DNA of 64,000 bases from Musa acuminata AAA Group (Eukaryota; Streptophyta; Magnoliopsida; Zingiberales; Musaceae), in the NCBI RefSeq assembly GCF_036884655.1, contig NC_088342.1, forward strand, positions 12,258,501 through 12,322,500. The letters run 5' to 3'. Of the stretch, positions 12,433 to 23,239 are shown in pieces. The notes beneath the pieces were generated by a model. It worked only from the letters and a program-made list of their open reading frames with translations, was not told the DNA's origin and did not search any database. A program made the translations under genes and the position numbers. Within the stretch, counting starts at the first letter, position 1. Each line of letters opens with the position of its first letter.

Positions 12433-12907
12433 GTTCCTTGGCCTTTGCCCTTCAGTCTTGTCTTAGTACTTGGAGTTTGCATTGCATGCTCCACTTCCTT
12501 GACCCCTTTCATAACCAAGCGCTCTCCCTCCATGAGAGCAAGGGATCAATGACTTTTATGGAAATCCCGCCTCTACGGTAACATGGCACTGCCATGCCTA
12601 TGGCCCTACTATCCATCACCTCATATCTATATCCTTTTTCTTTACGATCAGTAGATATGTCTTTGTGGAACTCCTCCGAGTCCACCTCTATTCTAACTTA
12701 TGCTTGATTTTGGGTAGCTAAGTCTCTCTGGACTCGTAGTCATTTCCTCGCCCCTTTCAATCCCCTCCTTCAACACCTTTGTGTTCTCCAAGCAGCTCCC
12801 TTTAGTCGATGGAAAGACAGACTGCAACTCCTATGCATGGCCTCTGCCATCACATTGTAGGGTTTGCACCGATTCTGTTCTCCTTAGCTTCCTTGGTAGC
12901 AACGTTC
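12433..12907 (-). mobile_element. LTR element D, middle segment
   Basis: This is the continuation of D between the insertions A and E. It is the reverse complement of 15514 to about 15990 in element E, including the region around gtagggtttgcaccgattctg. No coding domain is readable. Confidence 0.8.
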
Positions 12908-13352
12908 TGTCATGGACAAACTTCTAAACAGGATGTTTGATGTAATACTTAGGTATGTCCGTGTCTTTTGGTATGTTCATGCCTTGTACAGCATGTAGGG
13001 GGACGACCAAGGTTTAATAGTCCCATTTTAGTTGGGTTGGTGGCCTCTTTAGGCTTGTAAATAAAGGTTGTGTCATGTGGACACGTGCGAGAGATTTTCG
13101 ATCTATAATGGACCATTTTACCCTTTGTTGTGCAACTGTTCAGAGCTTGTAAAGTATGTTTGTAATTTGCATTGTCTATAAAGTGTTTTTCAGAGATGTT
13201 TGCTTGTGGATCCCGATTGAGGCGTTCTCTCTAACCCATTCTCTCTTTTGTTGGTCCTAAGGGACAACGGGAGGCTTCGGGGAGGTTGACCTTTGCGGAC
13301 GGACATGCAAGGGTGCCGCACGACTTGGGCAAAACCAGCTAAGTCCGTGACA
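12908..13352 (+). repeat. 5' LTR of element E
   Basis: The 445-bp LTR starts tgtcatgg and ends ccgtgaca. It matches 17023-17468 closely. Confidence 0.9.
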
Positions 13353-13354
13353 GA

Positions 13355-13370
13355 TGGTATCAGAGCGGGA
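13355..13370 (+). other. Primer-binding site of element E
   Basis: tggtatcagagcggga lies two bases after the 5' LTR. It is complementary to the 3' end of initiator methionine tRNA and primes minus-strand DNA synthesis. Confidence 0.85.
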
Positions 13371-16300
13371 CAAGCACTTATAGAAACACTTAGCATGCAA
13401 ACATGGGGGACCTAGCGGGGCTGCGTTGAGGGCAGTCAGCACACGCGCGACTGTTTAGGGGAAACGAACATGGAGATGAAGGGAAAAAGAGTCTCTCAGA
13501 GGAGCGGGCATCTGACATTGGCATTCAGAGGAATGGCCAACCCTTCGCGCAAGAGACACCACGAGAACAGATAAGCTTGGAAGAATGTGGAGCGCACAAA
13601 GGTTGGGATGGCTGAGTTTGAGCTATGGCTCAACGTTGACAACAATACTTGATGGTGCTCAAGGCAAGCGAGGCGCTTGGTAAAGGATGAGACCATCCAA
13701 GGTGGAATAAGTTGCTCAGCGACCGAAAGAGTTATGCAAAACTCGCAGAGGTGAGGGGAATTACTAACTCAAAGAATTCGGTACTCATACATGGGCTTGT
13801 ATGCGGACGATGGAATGTTTGTGGCCATCCCAAGGCGATCGAAACTCGGCGCCATGGAGCATTGAAACTTTCTCTTCAGCATGTGAAGGATACGTCCGTA
13901 GGAGGCTGAAGTATGCAACGAGTTCAGCATGTTGCTAGGCCTTGAGTGGTGCAGCGGGGGCTGTATTGATGTGGAGTCGCAATCTAGCAAGTGTGTTTGC
14001 AGGAGGCAGAACAATGCACAGTTTGTTCAGTAGATCGGAGTAGTCCAAGGGGATGGTGGTCTCCGAAATGAAGAGAGATATTGCTCCAACGGGACAGTTA
14101 TCCAGGAGGGATAAGTCCCAGCTCTCCAGAGGGAGAATCATGTGGACAGACCGCACATGTTGAGGAGGAGTACCTCAACAAACAACAACTCCATGAAGCT
14201 AAATGAACCGAGCAAGCGGTGAGGAGTCATCGCATGACCTCGCTTGAGAGAATGCATTGGTGGATGCATTGCGAGATCAAGTGGGGGAGCATCCCAAAGC
14301 AACACAAATGAAGGCACACTTGGAGTCGATTTGGAGATCGGACTCAAGGGAGGGATGACCCGTGGAATGGTGGGCGCGAGGGCCACCATCAACTCAATCT
14401 AAAAACGAGGAGCGGAGCAACTTGGGTGTAACTTGGCGAAGTACCCAAGCCGCATGAAGGGAGCCAGCATAGAAGTTGGAACATGGAGTAGAGGCACAGT
14501 GCTTTCCTTAGACAGAGGTCAATGACATGAACTCTTGCAAAGGCAAGAGTAGGATCATGTTGTTCCATGGGTCCTTCATTCTGACGGAGTGGACTCATCT
14601 TGCATGGTGCCAAAGACGAAAGGAGCTTCTGGGCACATGCACCTTATCTCAGAAAATATTTGATGGAGGAACTAAGGCGACTCAATTTGCGGAGGCGAAA
14701 TTGGGTTCAGAAGGCCTTAGCACGGGGCAAAAGGACTCAGAGGTAGGTACTCTTGAAGAATATGCCACAGTGTTGCCATTCAAGTTGCCATGAAGGAAGC
14801 GGGGCGCAACGGAGATTATGCTGGTAGGGGCAGAGGCCCAGGATCCAGACAATGGTGCACTAATTGCAACGAAGTCAGGGGACTTCGGGAGCTACTAGGC
14901 GACGGACTGTCCTAGAGCAGTGCTTCATCTAGGTGTGACCCAAGAGTGGGTGGATGAAGGTCGATTGCCAAAGGAGCGAACAAAATCGAAGGTGGAAGAG
15001 ACCCTACGATGTATTGGTAGAGGCCACACATGGAGGGTTCACAATTCGAGTTTATCCCACAAGGATCAGAATGCAATAGAGATGTCACCAGGAGGCGACA
15101 TGGTGCAGCGGATCGTGGTGGAATAGTTCATGGCAATGCGATACACACGACATAGTCCCGTGAGGGACTAGATCATACGGAGGTATGATCGGGAACTACT
15201 GGAAGCTCCACTTCGGTGAACAACACGATGGCAAGAAGGGCTATGGATTCAAGGAGTGAAGGCCATGGTACCGCAGAGGCGGGTCTTCCGTGCGTGCATC
15301 GAATTTTGCATCGGATGAAAACCTTGGTCATCAGCATATGAGGGCTGTGTTCCACCAAGGGAAAAGTTCGAATGCAAGTACCAGTGAGTTCCATGGGAGG
15401 GACTTGATCATGCAGAGGTATGATCGAAGCAGCTGGAGAGTTGGACTGCTCCAGAGCTCATATTCGCTTAAGGGAGCCCGGCAAGTCAGAGGACAAGGCC
15501 GAGTAAGCGAACATTGCTACCAAGGAAGCTAAGGAGAACAGAATCGATGCAAACCCTACAACGTGATGGCAGAGGCCATGCATGGGAGTTGCAGTCTATC
15601 TTTCCATCGACCAAAGGAGAGCTACTTGGAGAACATAGAGGTGTTGAAGTAGGGGGTCGAAAGGGGCAAGGAAGCGACGACGAGTCTAGAGGGACTTAGC
15701 TACCCAAAATCAAGCATCAGTTAGAATAGAGGTGGACTCGGAGGAGTGCCATAGAGGCATATCTACTGATTGTGAAGAAAAGGGATGTAGATGCGAGGCG
15801 ACGGATAGTAGTGCCATGGGCATGGCAACGCCATGGTACTGCAGAGGCGGGACTTCCATGAAAGTCATTGATCCCTTGCTCTCATGGAGGGAGAGCGCTT
15901 GGTCGTGAAAGGGGCCGAGGAGGTGGAGCATGCAAAGGCAATCTCCAAGTACCGAGACAAGGCTGAAGGGCAGAGGCTGAGGAACTTCGTAAGACCGGTG
16001 TCAATGAGCTTCTCATCAAGATAGCCGAAAGTGAAGGACTTCGGGTCATGCAAGAGTGCATAACCAAGGAACGAAGCAGGCAGTACATGGTGTTGTACCT
16101 TTGCTACTCAGTGGAGTAGGTGGCAGGGTTGATAGAGAAGACGGTACATTCCCAGAGGCGACCAAACCTATGAGAGAATTACTCCAAGTTGGGGTGAAAA
16201 CTTCCTGCATTCCAGAAGTTCGATGGCATTGAGAAGGTGAATCACAGTAACTAACTCAACGCAAGGAGTGCAAACACTTCAAGTGCTTCAAAAGTGTGAG

Positions 16301-17022
16301 CAAAGAGCAGGCGAAGGCCAGTAACCAGCTCGATACATGGAGTACAACCTCGAGGAGGCGGGCGAAGTCAAGTAACCTTTGCCTTCTCAACTCTTAAGAG
16401 AATGGGCGAAACCGAGTACCCCAATTTTCTTATCTATTTAGCAGATGAGCTCTACATATGTTCAAAGACCCTTTGAAGATAATGGAAGACAATAGTTGTT
16501 AAATCCTCACCAATGGTGATCAGTGTTACTGAGAGTAGATTGTCCGCTTCATTTCCCAACGAAATACCAATCGAAAGTGGAAGTGATGCAAACCTACTTG
16601 GATGTGACAACTAAGTGAAAGAAGGTCAATGAGCAAATTTTATGGAGGAATGATCTAAAACTTCAGAAGTTTGCGAGACGATGCTCGTTAAAGCTCCAAC
16701 AAGCATCCACCCAGTTCAGCAGCATGAGGAATTTGAGAGACTAGCGCAGTAAGGATGGTCTTTTCCTTCATCTGGGGGATCCGCAGGAATCAACAATGAT
16801 CAACACAACTCAGCCAACCCCACACCAGAGTCAGAGTCATTGGTGAGTTGAAGCAGCATGACGGATCAAAGGTTCGACTACTCAAAAACAACAGCGGAGA
16901 GTAGCTAGGAGCCAAGAGGCGCATTGTAGCTGGAGTAAAAGATTGAATACTCAGCAAAGGCGAGGAGTTACAGTGTCAACAAAGGCTTCAACGAGGACGT
17001 CGAAGGACTAAGTGGGGGAGAA
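13371..17022 (+). other. Internal region of element E, no coding seen
   Basis: This is moderately GC-rich sequence with many short frames on both strands but no long one. The same short frames reappear mirrored in element D (17500-19640), as expected for two copies of one non-coding repeat. Short motifs recur inside, for example ggtatgatcg near 15182 and 15418, and gccatggtac(c/t)gcagaggcggg near 15263 and 15831. This suggests old internal duplications. Confidence 0.75.
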
Positions 17023-17468
17023 TGTCACGGACAAACTTCTAAATAGGGTGTTTGATGTAATGCTTAGGTATGTCCATGTCTTTTGGTATGTTCATGCCTT
17101 GTACAGCATGTAGGGGGACGGCCGAAGGCTTAATAGTCCCATTTTAGTTGGGTTGGTGGCCTCTTTAGGCTTGTAAATAAAGGTTGTGTCATGTGGACAT
17201 GTGCGAGAGATTTTTGGTCTATAATGGACCATTTTACCCTTTGTTGTGCAATTGTTCAGAGCTTGTAAAGTCTGTTTGTAATTTGCATTGTATATGAAGT
17301 GTTTTTCGGAGATGTTTGCTTGTGGATCCCGATTGAGGCGTTCTCTCTAACCCGTTCTCTCTTTTGTTGGTCCTAAGGGATAATGGGAGGCTTCAGGAAG
17401 GATGAACTTTACGGACGGACACGCAAGGGTGTCGCACGACTTAGGCAAAACCAGCTAAGTCTGTGATA
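17023..17468 (+). repeat. 3' LTR of element E
   Basis: The 446-bp LTR starts tgtcacgg. Its last bases read gtgata instead of gtgaca, a point change in the terminal CA. Confidence 0.9.
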
Positions 17469-20091
17469 GTTCGCTTACTCGACCTTGTCCTCTGACTTGC
17501 CGAGCTCCCTTAAGCGAATATGAGCTCTGGAGCAGTCCAACTCAACTACTTCAATCATACCTCTACATGATCAAGTCCCTCCTATGGGACTCACTGGTAC
17601 TTGCATTCGAACTTTTCCCTTGGTGGAACACAGCCCCCATATGCTGATGATCAAGGCTTTCATCCGATGCAAAATTTGATGCATGCATAGAAGACCGCCC
17701 TTTGCGGTACTATGGCCCTCACTCCTTGAATCCATAGCCCTTCTTGCTGTCATGTTGTTCACCGAAGTGGAGCTTCCAATAACTCTCGATCATACCTCCA
17801 TATAATATAATCCTTCACGGGATTATGTCGTGTATATCGTATTGCCACGAACTATTCCACCATGATCCGCTACACCATGTCACCTCTTGGTGACATCTCT
17901 AATGCATTCTGATCCTTATGGGATAAACTCGATTTGTGATCCCTCCATGTGTGGCCTTTGCCAATATATCGCAGGGTCTCTTCCACCTTTGATTTTGTTC
18001 GCTCCTTTGGCAATTGACCTTCATCCACCTACTCTTGGGTCACACCTAGATTAAGCACCGCTCTAGGATAGTCCGTTGCCTAGTAGCTCCCGAAGTCCAC
18101 CGACTTCATTGCAATTAGTGCACCATTGTCTGGATCTTGGGCCTTTGCCCCTACCAGCATAAGCTCCGCTGCACACCGCTTACTTCATGGTAACTTGAAT
18201 GGCAACACTATGGCATATTCTTCAAGAGTACCCGTGTATGCATCCTCTTGCCCTATGCCAAGGCCTTCTAAACCCAACTTCACCTCTGCAAGTTGAGTTG
18301 CCTTAGTTCCTCCCTCAAATGCTCCACCGAGATAAGATGCATATGCCCAGAAGCTCCCTTCGTCTTTGGCACCATGCAAGATGAGTCCACTCCATCAGAA
18401 TGAAGGACCCATGGAACAACATGATGCTGCTCTTGCCTCTACAAGGGTTTATATCCTTGACCTCTGTCCAAGGAAAACTTTGTGCCTCCGCTCCATGTTC
18501 CAGCTTCTATGTCGACTCCCTTCATGCGGCTTGGGTACTTCGCCAAGTTACACCCAAGTTGCTATGCTCCTCATTTTGCATTGAGTTGATAGTGGCCCTC
18601 ACGCCCACCTTTCCACGGGTCAGCCCTCCCTTGAGTCTGATCTCTATATCGACTCAAAGTGTGCCTTAATTTGTATTACTTTGGGTCGCTCCCCCACTTG
18701 ATCTCGCAATGCATCCACTAATACATTCTCTCAAGCGAGATCATGCGACGACTCCTCGCTACTCGCTCGATCCATTGAGCTTTGTGGAGTTATTGTTTTT
18801 GAGGTACTCCTCCTCAATATGTGTAGTCTGTTGTACATGATTCTCCCTCTAAAGAACCCGGATCTATCCCTCTAGGATAACTATCCCGTTGGAGTAATAT
18901 CTCTCTACGTTTCTTTCTCTCTAAAAGTTTTGGAGACCACCATCCCTTTGGACTACTCTGATTTGCTAAATAAACTATACATTGTTCTGCCTCCTGCAAA
19001 CGCACTTGCTAGATTGTGACTCCACGTCAATACAGCCCCCGCTGCACCACTCAAGGCCTAGCAACATGCTGAACTCACTACACACTTCAGCCTCCAATGG
19101 ACGTATCTTTCACATGCCGAAGAGAAAGTTTCAATGCTCCATGGCACCGAGTTTTGGTCGCCTTAGGATGGCCGCGAACATTCCATCATCCACATACAAG
19201 CCCATGCATGAGTACCGAATTCTTCGAGTTAGCAATTCCTCTCACCTTTGTGAGCTTTGCACAACTCTTTCGATCGCTAAGCAACTCATTTCACCATGCA
19301 TGGTCTTATCCTTTACCAAGCGCTTCGCTTGCCTTGAGCACCATCAAGTATAGTTATCAATGTCGAGCTGTAGCTCAAACTTAGCCATCCCAACCTTTGT
19401 GTGCTCTGCATTCTTCCAAGCTTACTTGTTCTCGTGGTGCCTCTTGCACGAAGGGTTGGACATTCCTCTAAATTCTAATCTCATATGTTCGCTCCTCCGA
19501 GTGACTCCTTTTCCCTACATCTCTATACCCGTTTTCCCCCAAATGGTCGCGTGTGTGCTGATTGCCCTCAACACAGCTCTGCTTGGTCCCTCATATTTGC
19601 TTGCCAAGTGTTTCTATGAGTGCTTGTCCCGCTCTAATACCATCTATCACGGGCTTAGCTGGTTTTGCCTAAGTCGTGTGGCACCCTTGTGTGTCCGTCC
19701 ACAAAGGTCAACCTCCCCGAAACCTCCCATGGTCCTTTAGGACCTACAAAAGAGAAAATGGGTTAGAGAAAGTTCCTCACTTGAGATCCACAAGCAAACA
19801 TTCTAGGAAACACTTCATAGACAATACAAATTATAAATAGACTTTATAAGCTCTGAACGATTGCACAACAAAAGGTCAAAATGGTCCACTACATATCGAA
19901 TATCTCTCACAAGTGTTCACATGACACAACATTTATTTACAAGCCTAAGAAGACCACCAAACCCAACTAAAATGGGACTATTAAGCCTTCAACCATTCCT
20001 CTATATGTTGTGCAAAGTATGAACAACCAGAAAGATATGGACATAAACAAGTATTACATCAAACATCCTATTTAGAACTTTGTCCGTGACA
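17469..20091 (-). mobile_element. LTR element D, 5' segment with 5' LTR
   Basis: This is the remainder of D, continuing exactly where 12907 stops once E is removed. It is the reverse complement of element E from about 15510 back to the 5' LTR. The 5' LTR is 19645-20091, and a decayed primer-binding site complement lies next to it at 19627-19643. With A and E excised, D is about 4.6 kb, the same size as E. No protein domain is readable. Confidence 0.82.
19645..20091 (-). repeat. 5' LTR of element D
   Basis: The 447-bp LTR matches 2321-2767. The inner end reads tatcacgg where the other copy has tgtcacgg. Confidence 0.88.
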
Positions 20092-20375
20092 TAAATTTGT
20101 TGAGTTATTTAAGGTTTCTTTAGGAACCCAAACTAATTTGTGTGGACTATACCTTTTAAGAGAACATCTATAGGCATAATGTCCATATTTTTCATAAAAA
20201 TTACACTTATCTCTAGGTGAGATATATAATGTAGATCCTTTAACGAAAATAGTTGGCCTTTATTGAGTGTTATGCAAAAAGCCAATTCCTTCCTTTCTAT
20301 GAACATGACCCTTTTATTAGCTAGGATCATCTTTAGAGATTTATTACATATTTTAAATTTTTCTTATATTTCTTG
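20092..20375 (-). mobile_element. Old copia C, gag knuckle segment
   Basis: This short stretch, read on the minus strand, aligns with the second-knuckle region of element B gag (26380-26640). Shared strings include ctttaggaacccaaa and the region around gaacatgacccttttattagc. The frame is decayed. It joins C at 2320 (before element D) to C at 29709 (after element B). It ends with tcttg, the target site of element B. Confidence 0.7.
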
Positions 20376-22212
20376 TGTTAGGATCAAGAGTACTAAGAGG
20401 GGGGGGGGTGAATTAGTGCAGCGGAAAACTTTCGATGATTCAAATCGAAACTGTGTTAGTTCGATAAAAGTGATTTCGGTACGAAAGCCGATTCGTAAAC
20501 CACTTTAACTTGAGATGAAGCAAGATGCAGTTAAAGCAAAGATACAAAGGCAGTTTGCAGTTTATGATGGAAATCAGAATATAAGCGCAAATTGAAATAT
20601 GACGTTCGTACGATAAAAATGATTTCGGTATGAAAGCCGATTCGTAAACCACTTTAACTTGAGATGAAACGAGATGCAGTTAAGGCAAAGATACAAAGGC
20701 AGTTTGCAGTTTATGATGGAAGTCAGAACTTAAGCGCAAACTGAAATATGACGTTCGTACGACAAAAGCAATTTACGTCTAAACACTGATTTGGAAAGCA
20801 CTGAACTTTGAAACACGTTCGTAAAAGCACAGAAGGCAGTAAGCTATTAAGGAGGTTTGCAGTAAAGATAAGATGCTCAAAGTAAATGTAAACTGAGATT
20901 TAGAGTGGTTCGGTCAATCTTGACCTACTCCACTTTTGGCTTCCTCCACTGACGAGGTCACCGACGTCAACTAGAGGCCTTCCTTCAATAGGCGAAAGTC
21001 AACCACCCTTTTACAGTTTCACTCCTTTTGACGGGCTTAGGAGACAACCCTTATAGAAATTTTCTCTCCTCTCTTAAAGCTCAGAACTTGGAAGAAAAGA
21101 GGGAGAAGAACTTTTGGCCTTTACAACAATTTTGAACTCTCAAAATCATAGAACAAGATCAGAATTTCGGTGTTTGTCTGTGTTCTTTCAGTGCTGAATG
21201 GGTGGGGTATTTATAAGCCCCAACCCAGTTTGAATTTGGAGCTCAAAACTGTCAATTCCCGAAATTCTGAGATCAAGCGGTTGCACCTCCTGACTGGGGC
21301 GGTTGCACCGCCTGGCAGAGCTCGAAGACTGAGCCTCTGGGCGGTGCTACCTCCTGTCAGGGGTGGTTGCACCTCCTGCCAAAGCTCGAAGACTGAGCTC
21401 AGGCGGTGCTACCTCCTGACTGAGGCGGTTGCACCGCTCAGCCAAAGCTCGGAGACCGAGCCCAGGTGGTGCAACCTCTGTCAGGGGGGGTTGCACCGCC
21501 TAGTCTCGCTCGGAGATTGAGCCTAGGCGGTGCCACCTCCTGGCTGGGGCGGTTGCACCGCCCAATCTCGCTCGGAGACTCAGCCCAAGCGATGCCACCT
21601 CCTGGCTGGGGCGGTTGCACCGCCCAGTCTCACTCGGAGACTCAGCCCAGGCGGTGCCACCTCCTGGCTTGGGCGGTTGCACCGCCCAACAGAAATCAGC
21701 GTCCAAATGGGTTGATCCATTTGGCCCAATTTGGGTTTTTCAGAGGCCCAATTGCCCCAAGATTAAGTTAATGGGATCACCTCCCATTTCCAACTTAATC
21801 CTTGTGTTAACTACGATTTTTACTAAGATATTTACTGCAACTTGCTCCGGTGTGTCAATCGCTTCTTCCGGCGAGCTTCCGGCGAACTTCCGTCAATCAT
21901 CCGATGAACCTTCGGTGATGCTCTTGCGGACTTCCGGCAAACTCCTGGGCTTGCGACGATCCACTTGGCGAGTTCCGACGAGCTTCTTTTGGCAAGCTCA
22001 TGGACTTCTCGGATTCGTTCCCGCAGAACCTCCGATGACTGTCCGAACTTCCGTCGAACTCTCGAACTCCCAATGTGATCATTGTCTTGACTCCGGCACA
22101 ACTCCTGCTGCATATCTTACTTTCATCATAGTTAATCCTGCACACTTATCTCAACATATGGATTAGATAACAAATGACAATTGACTTCATCATCAAAATC
22201 CAAGATTCAACA
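20376..22212 (-). repeat. 3' LTR of element B
   Basis: The 1837-bp LTR contains a GC-rich minisatellite (about 21285-21690) of units of roughly 62 bp centred on the near-palindrome gcggttgcaccgcc. It has one more complete unit than the 5' LTR. Short open frames at 21170-22166 on both strands are LTR sequence. Confidence 0.93.
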
Positions 22213-23239
22213 ATCTCCCCCTTTTTTATGATGACAATCAATTGATAATGGAGTTAACCTTAACTCCCCCTGTCTATATGCCATACTTGAGATAAGTCAT
22301 TCTTGAATTCAAAACCTTTGAATTCAAGAGACATATTGATAAGTTAAAATCATTTAAACTTATCAATACTCCCATCATGATTCTCATCATGATGTTTCTC
22401 TCTGAAGATGATGTCAAGGCTTGACATACATTTTTAAATTTTACATAACAGGTTTGAATGATGGTAATAGTAACAATTCATCAGATTGTAAGATATCAAG
22501 ATGTAAAACTGTGAAGTAAGATTTTGATATCATTACATGATACAACCAAGGCATAATGCAAATTATAGTAATCATAGCATCAATTCATATATCACTTGGT
22601 GATGCAAGCATGGCATTATATATTTCTTGGTGATGTAAGCAGCATGACATTAATACTCATATATTTCTCCCCCTTTGTCATCAACAAAAAGCATAGTAAT
22701 TGTGATAGCAGGAGAACAATAAGCGAATTTTGAGCGTGATAGTTGTTCATGCCTTTTACATTCATTTTCAAAGCATATAAAGGAAGGCATGATACATAGA
22801 TTGCCTTGAATACCAACTATTTGTGAGTTTACTTTGAGTGAAGTTAAAACCAATGAGAGATTCAATCAAGCTTTATTTTTACGAGGATCAAGATATGTAT
22901 GTGAAACAAATCCTTGCAAGTAAAAACACTATCATTCATATTTCAAGATGGAATTCATAAGCAGGAATCATTTCATCAAATCTATTTCAGAAAAATATTT
23001 TTCATAAGTGTATGAGAAAATCCAATTGTTAAGAGAATCCGAAAATGAAATTAACACTTTCATTCATTCGGACAAGACTATGTTATTGATTTTCAAAGAT
23101 AATTATGAAGAAGAAACATGCTTATTGTTATGGAAATTTTTATATTCAGCACATAATTTCCAACATGTTATTTAGGCATGTAATTACAATCAAGTGATTT
23201 TGATCATTCAATAGAGTCCGAAAGATCATTTTAACTAGT
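22213..23239 (-). other. Non-coding spacer 3' of pol, element B
   Basis: This is the AT-rich spacer between pol and the 3' LTR, homologous to 9830-11013 in element A. It shows ctcccccttttt at the LTR edge and the stretch tctccccctttgtcatcaac near 22667. No env-like frame is present. Confidence 0.75.

Larger units (their letters stand above)
12908..17468 (+). mobile_element. LTR element E, non-autonomous LARD-like
   Basis: This 4.56-kb LTR element has LTRs at 12908-13352 and 17023-17468. A canonical plant primer-binding site follows the 5' LTR, and the polypurine tract aagtgggggagaa lies just before 17023. The 3.7-kb internal region has only short unrelated open frames and none of the gag, protease, integrase, RT or RNase H motifs, so it must use proteins in trans if it moved. 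It is inserted in the opposite orientation into element D, a member of its own family. A 4-bp direct repeat gttc (12904-12907 and 17469-17472) flanks it. Whether its helper is a Ty3/gypsy element is not visible here. Confidence 0.85.

Noticed and set aside
13190..19740. Many short frames with Cys/Ser/Leu-rich translations on both strands
   Set aside because: The same frames appear mirrored in elements D and E, two copies of a non-coding LTR element. None is long or carries a retroviral motif.
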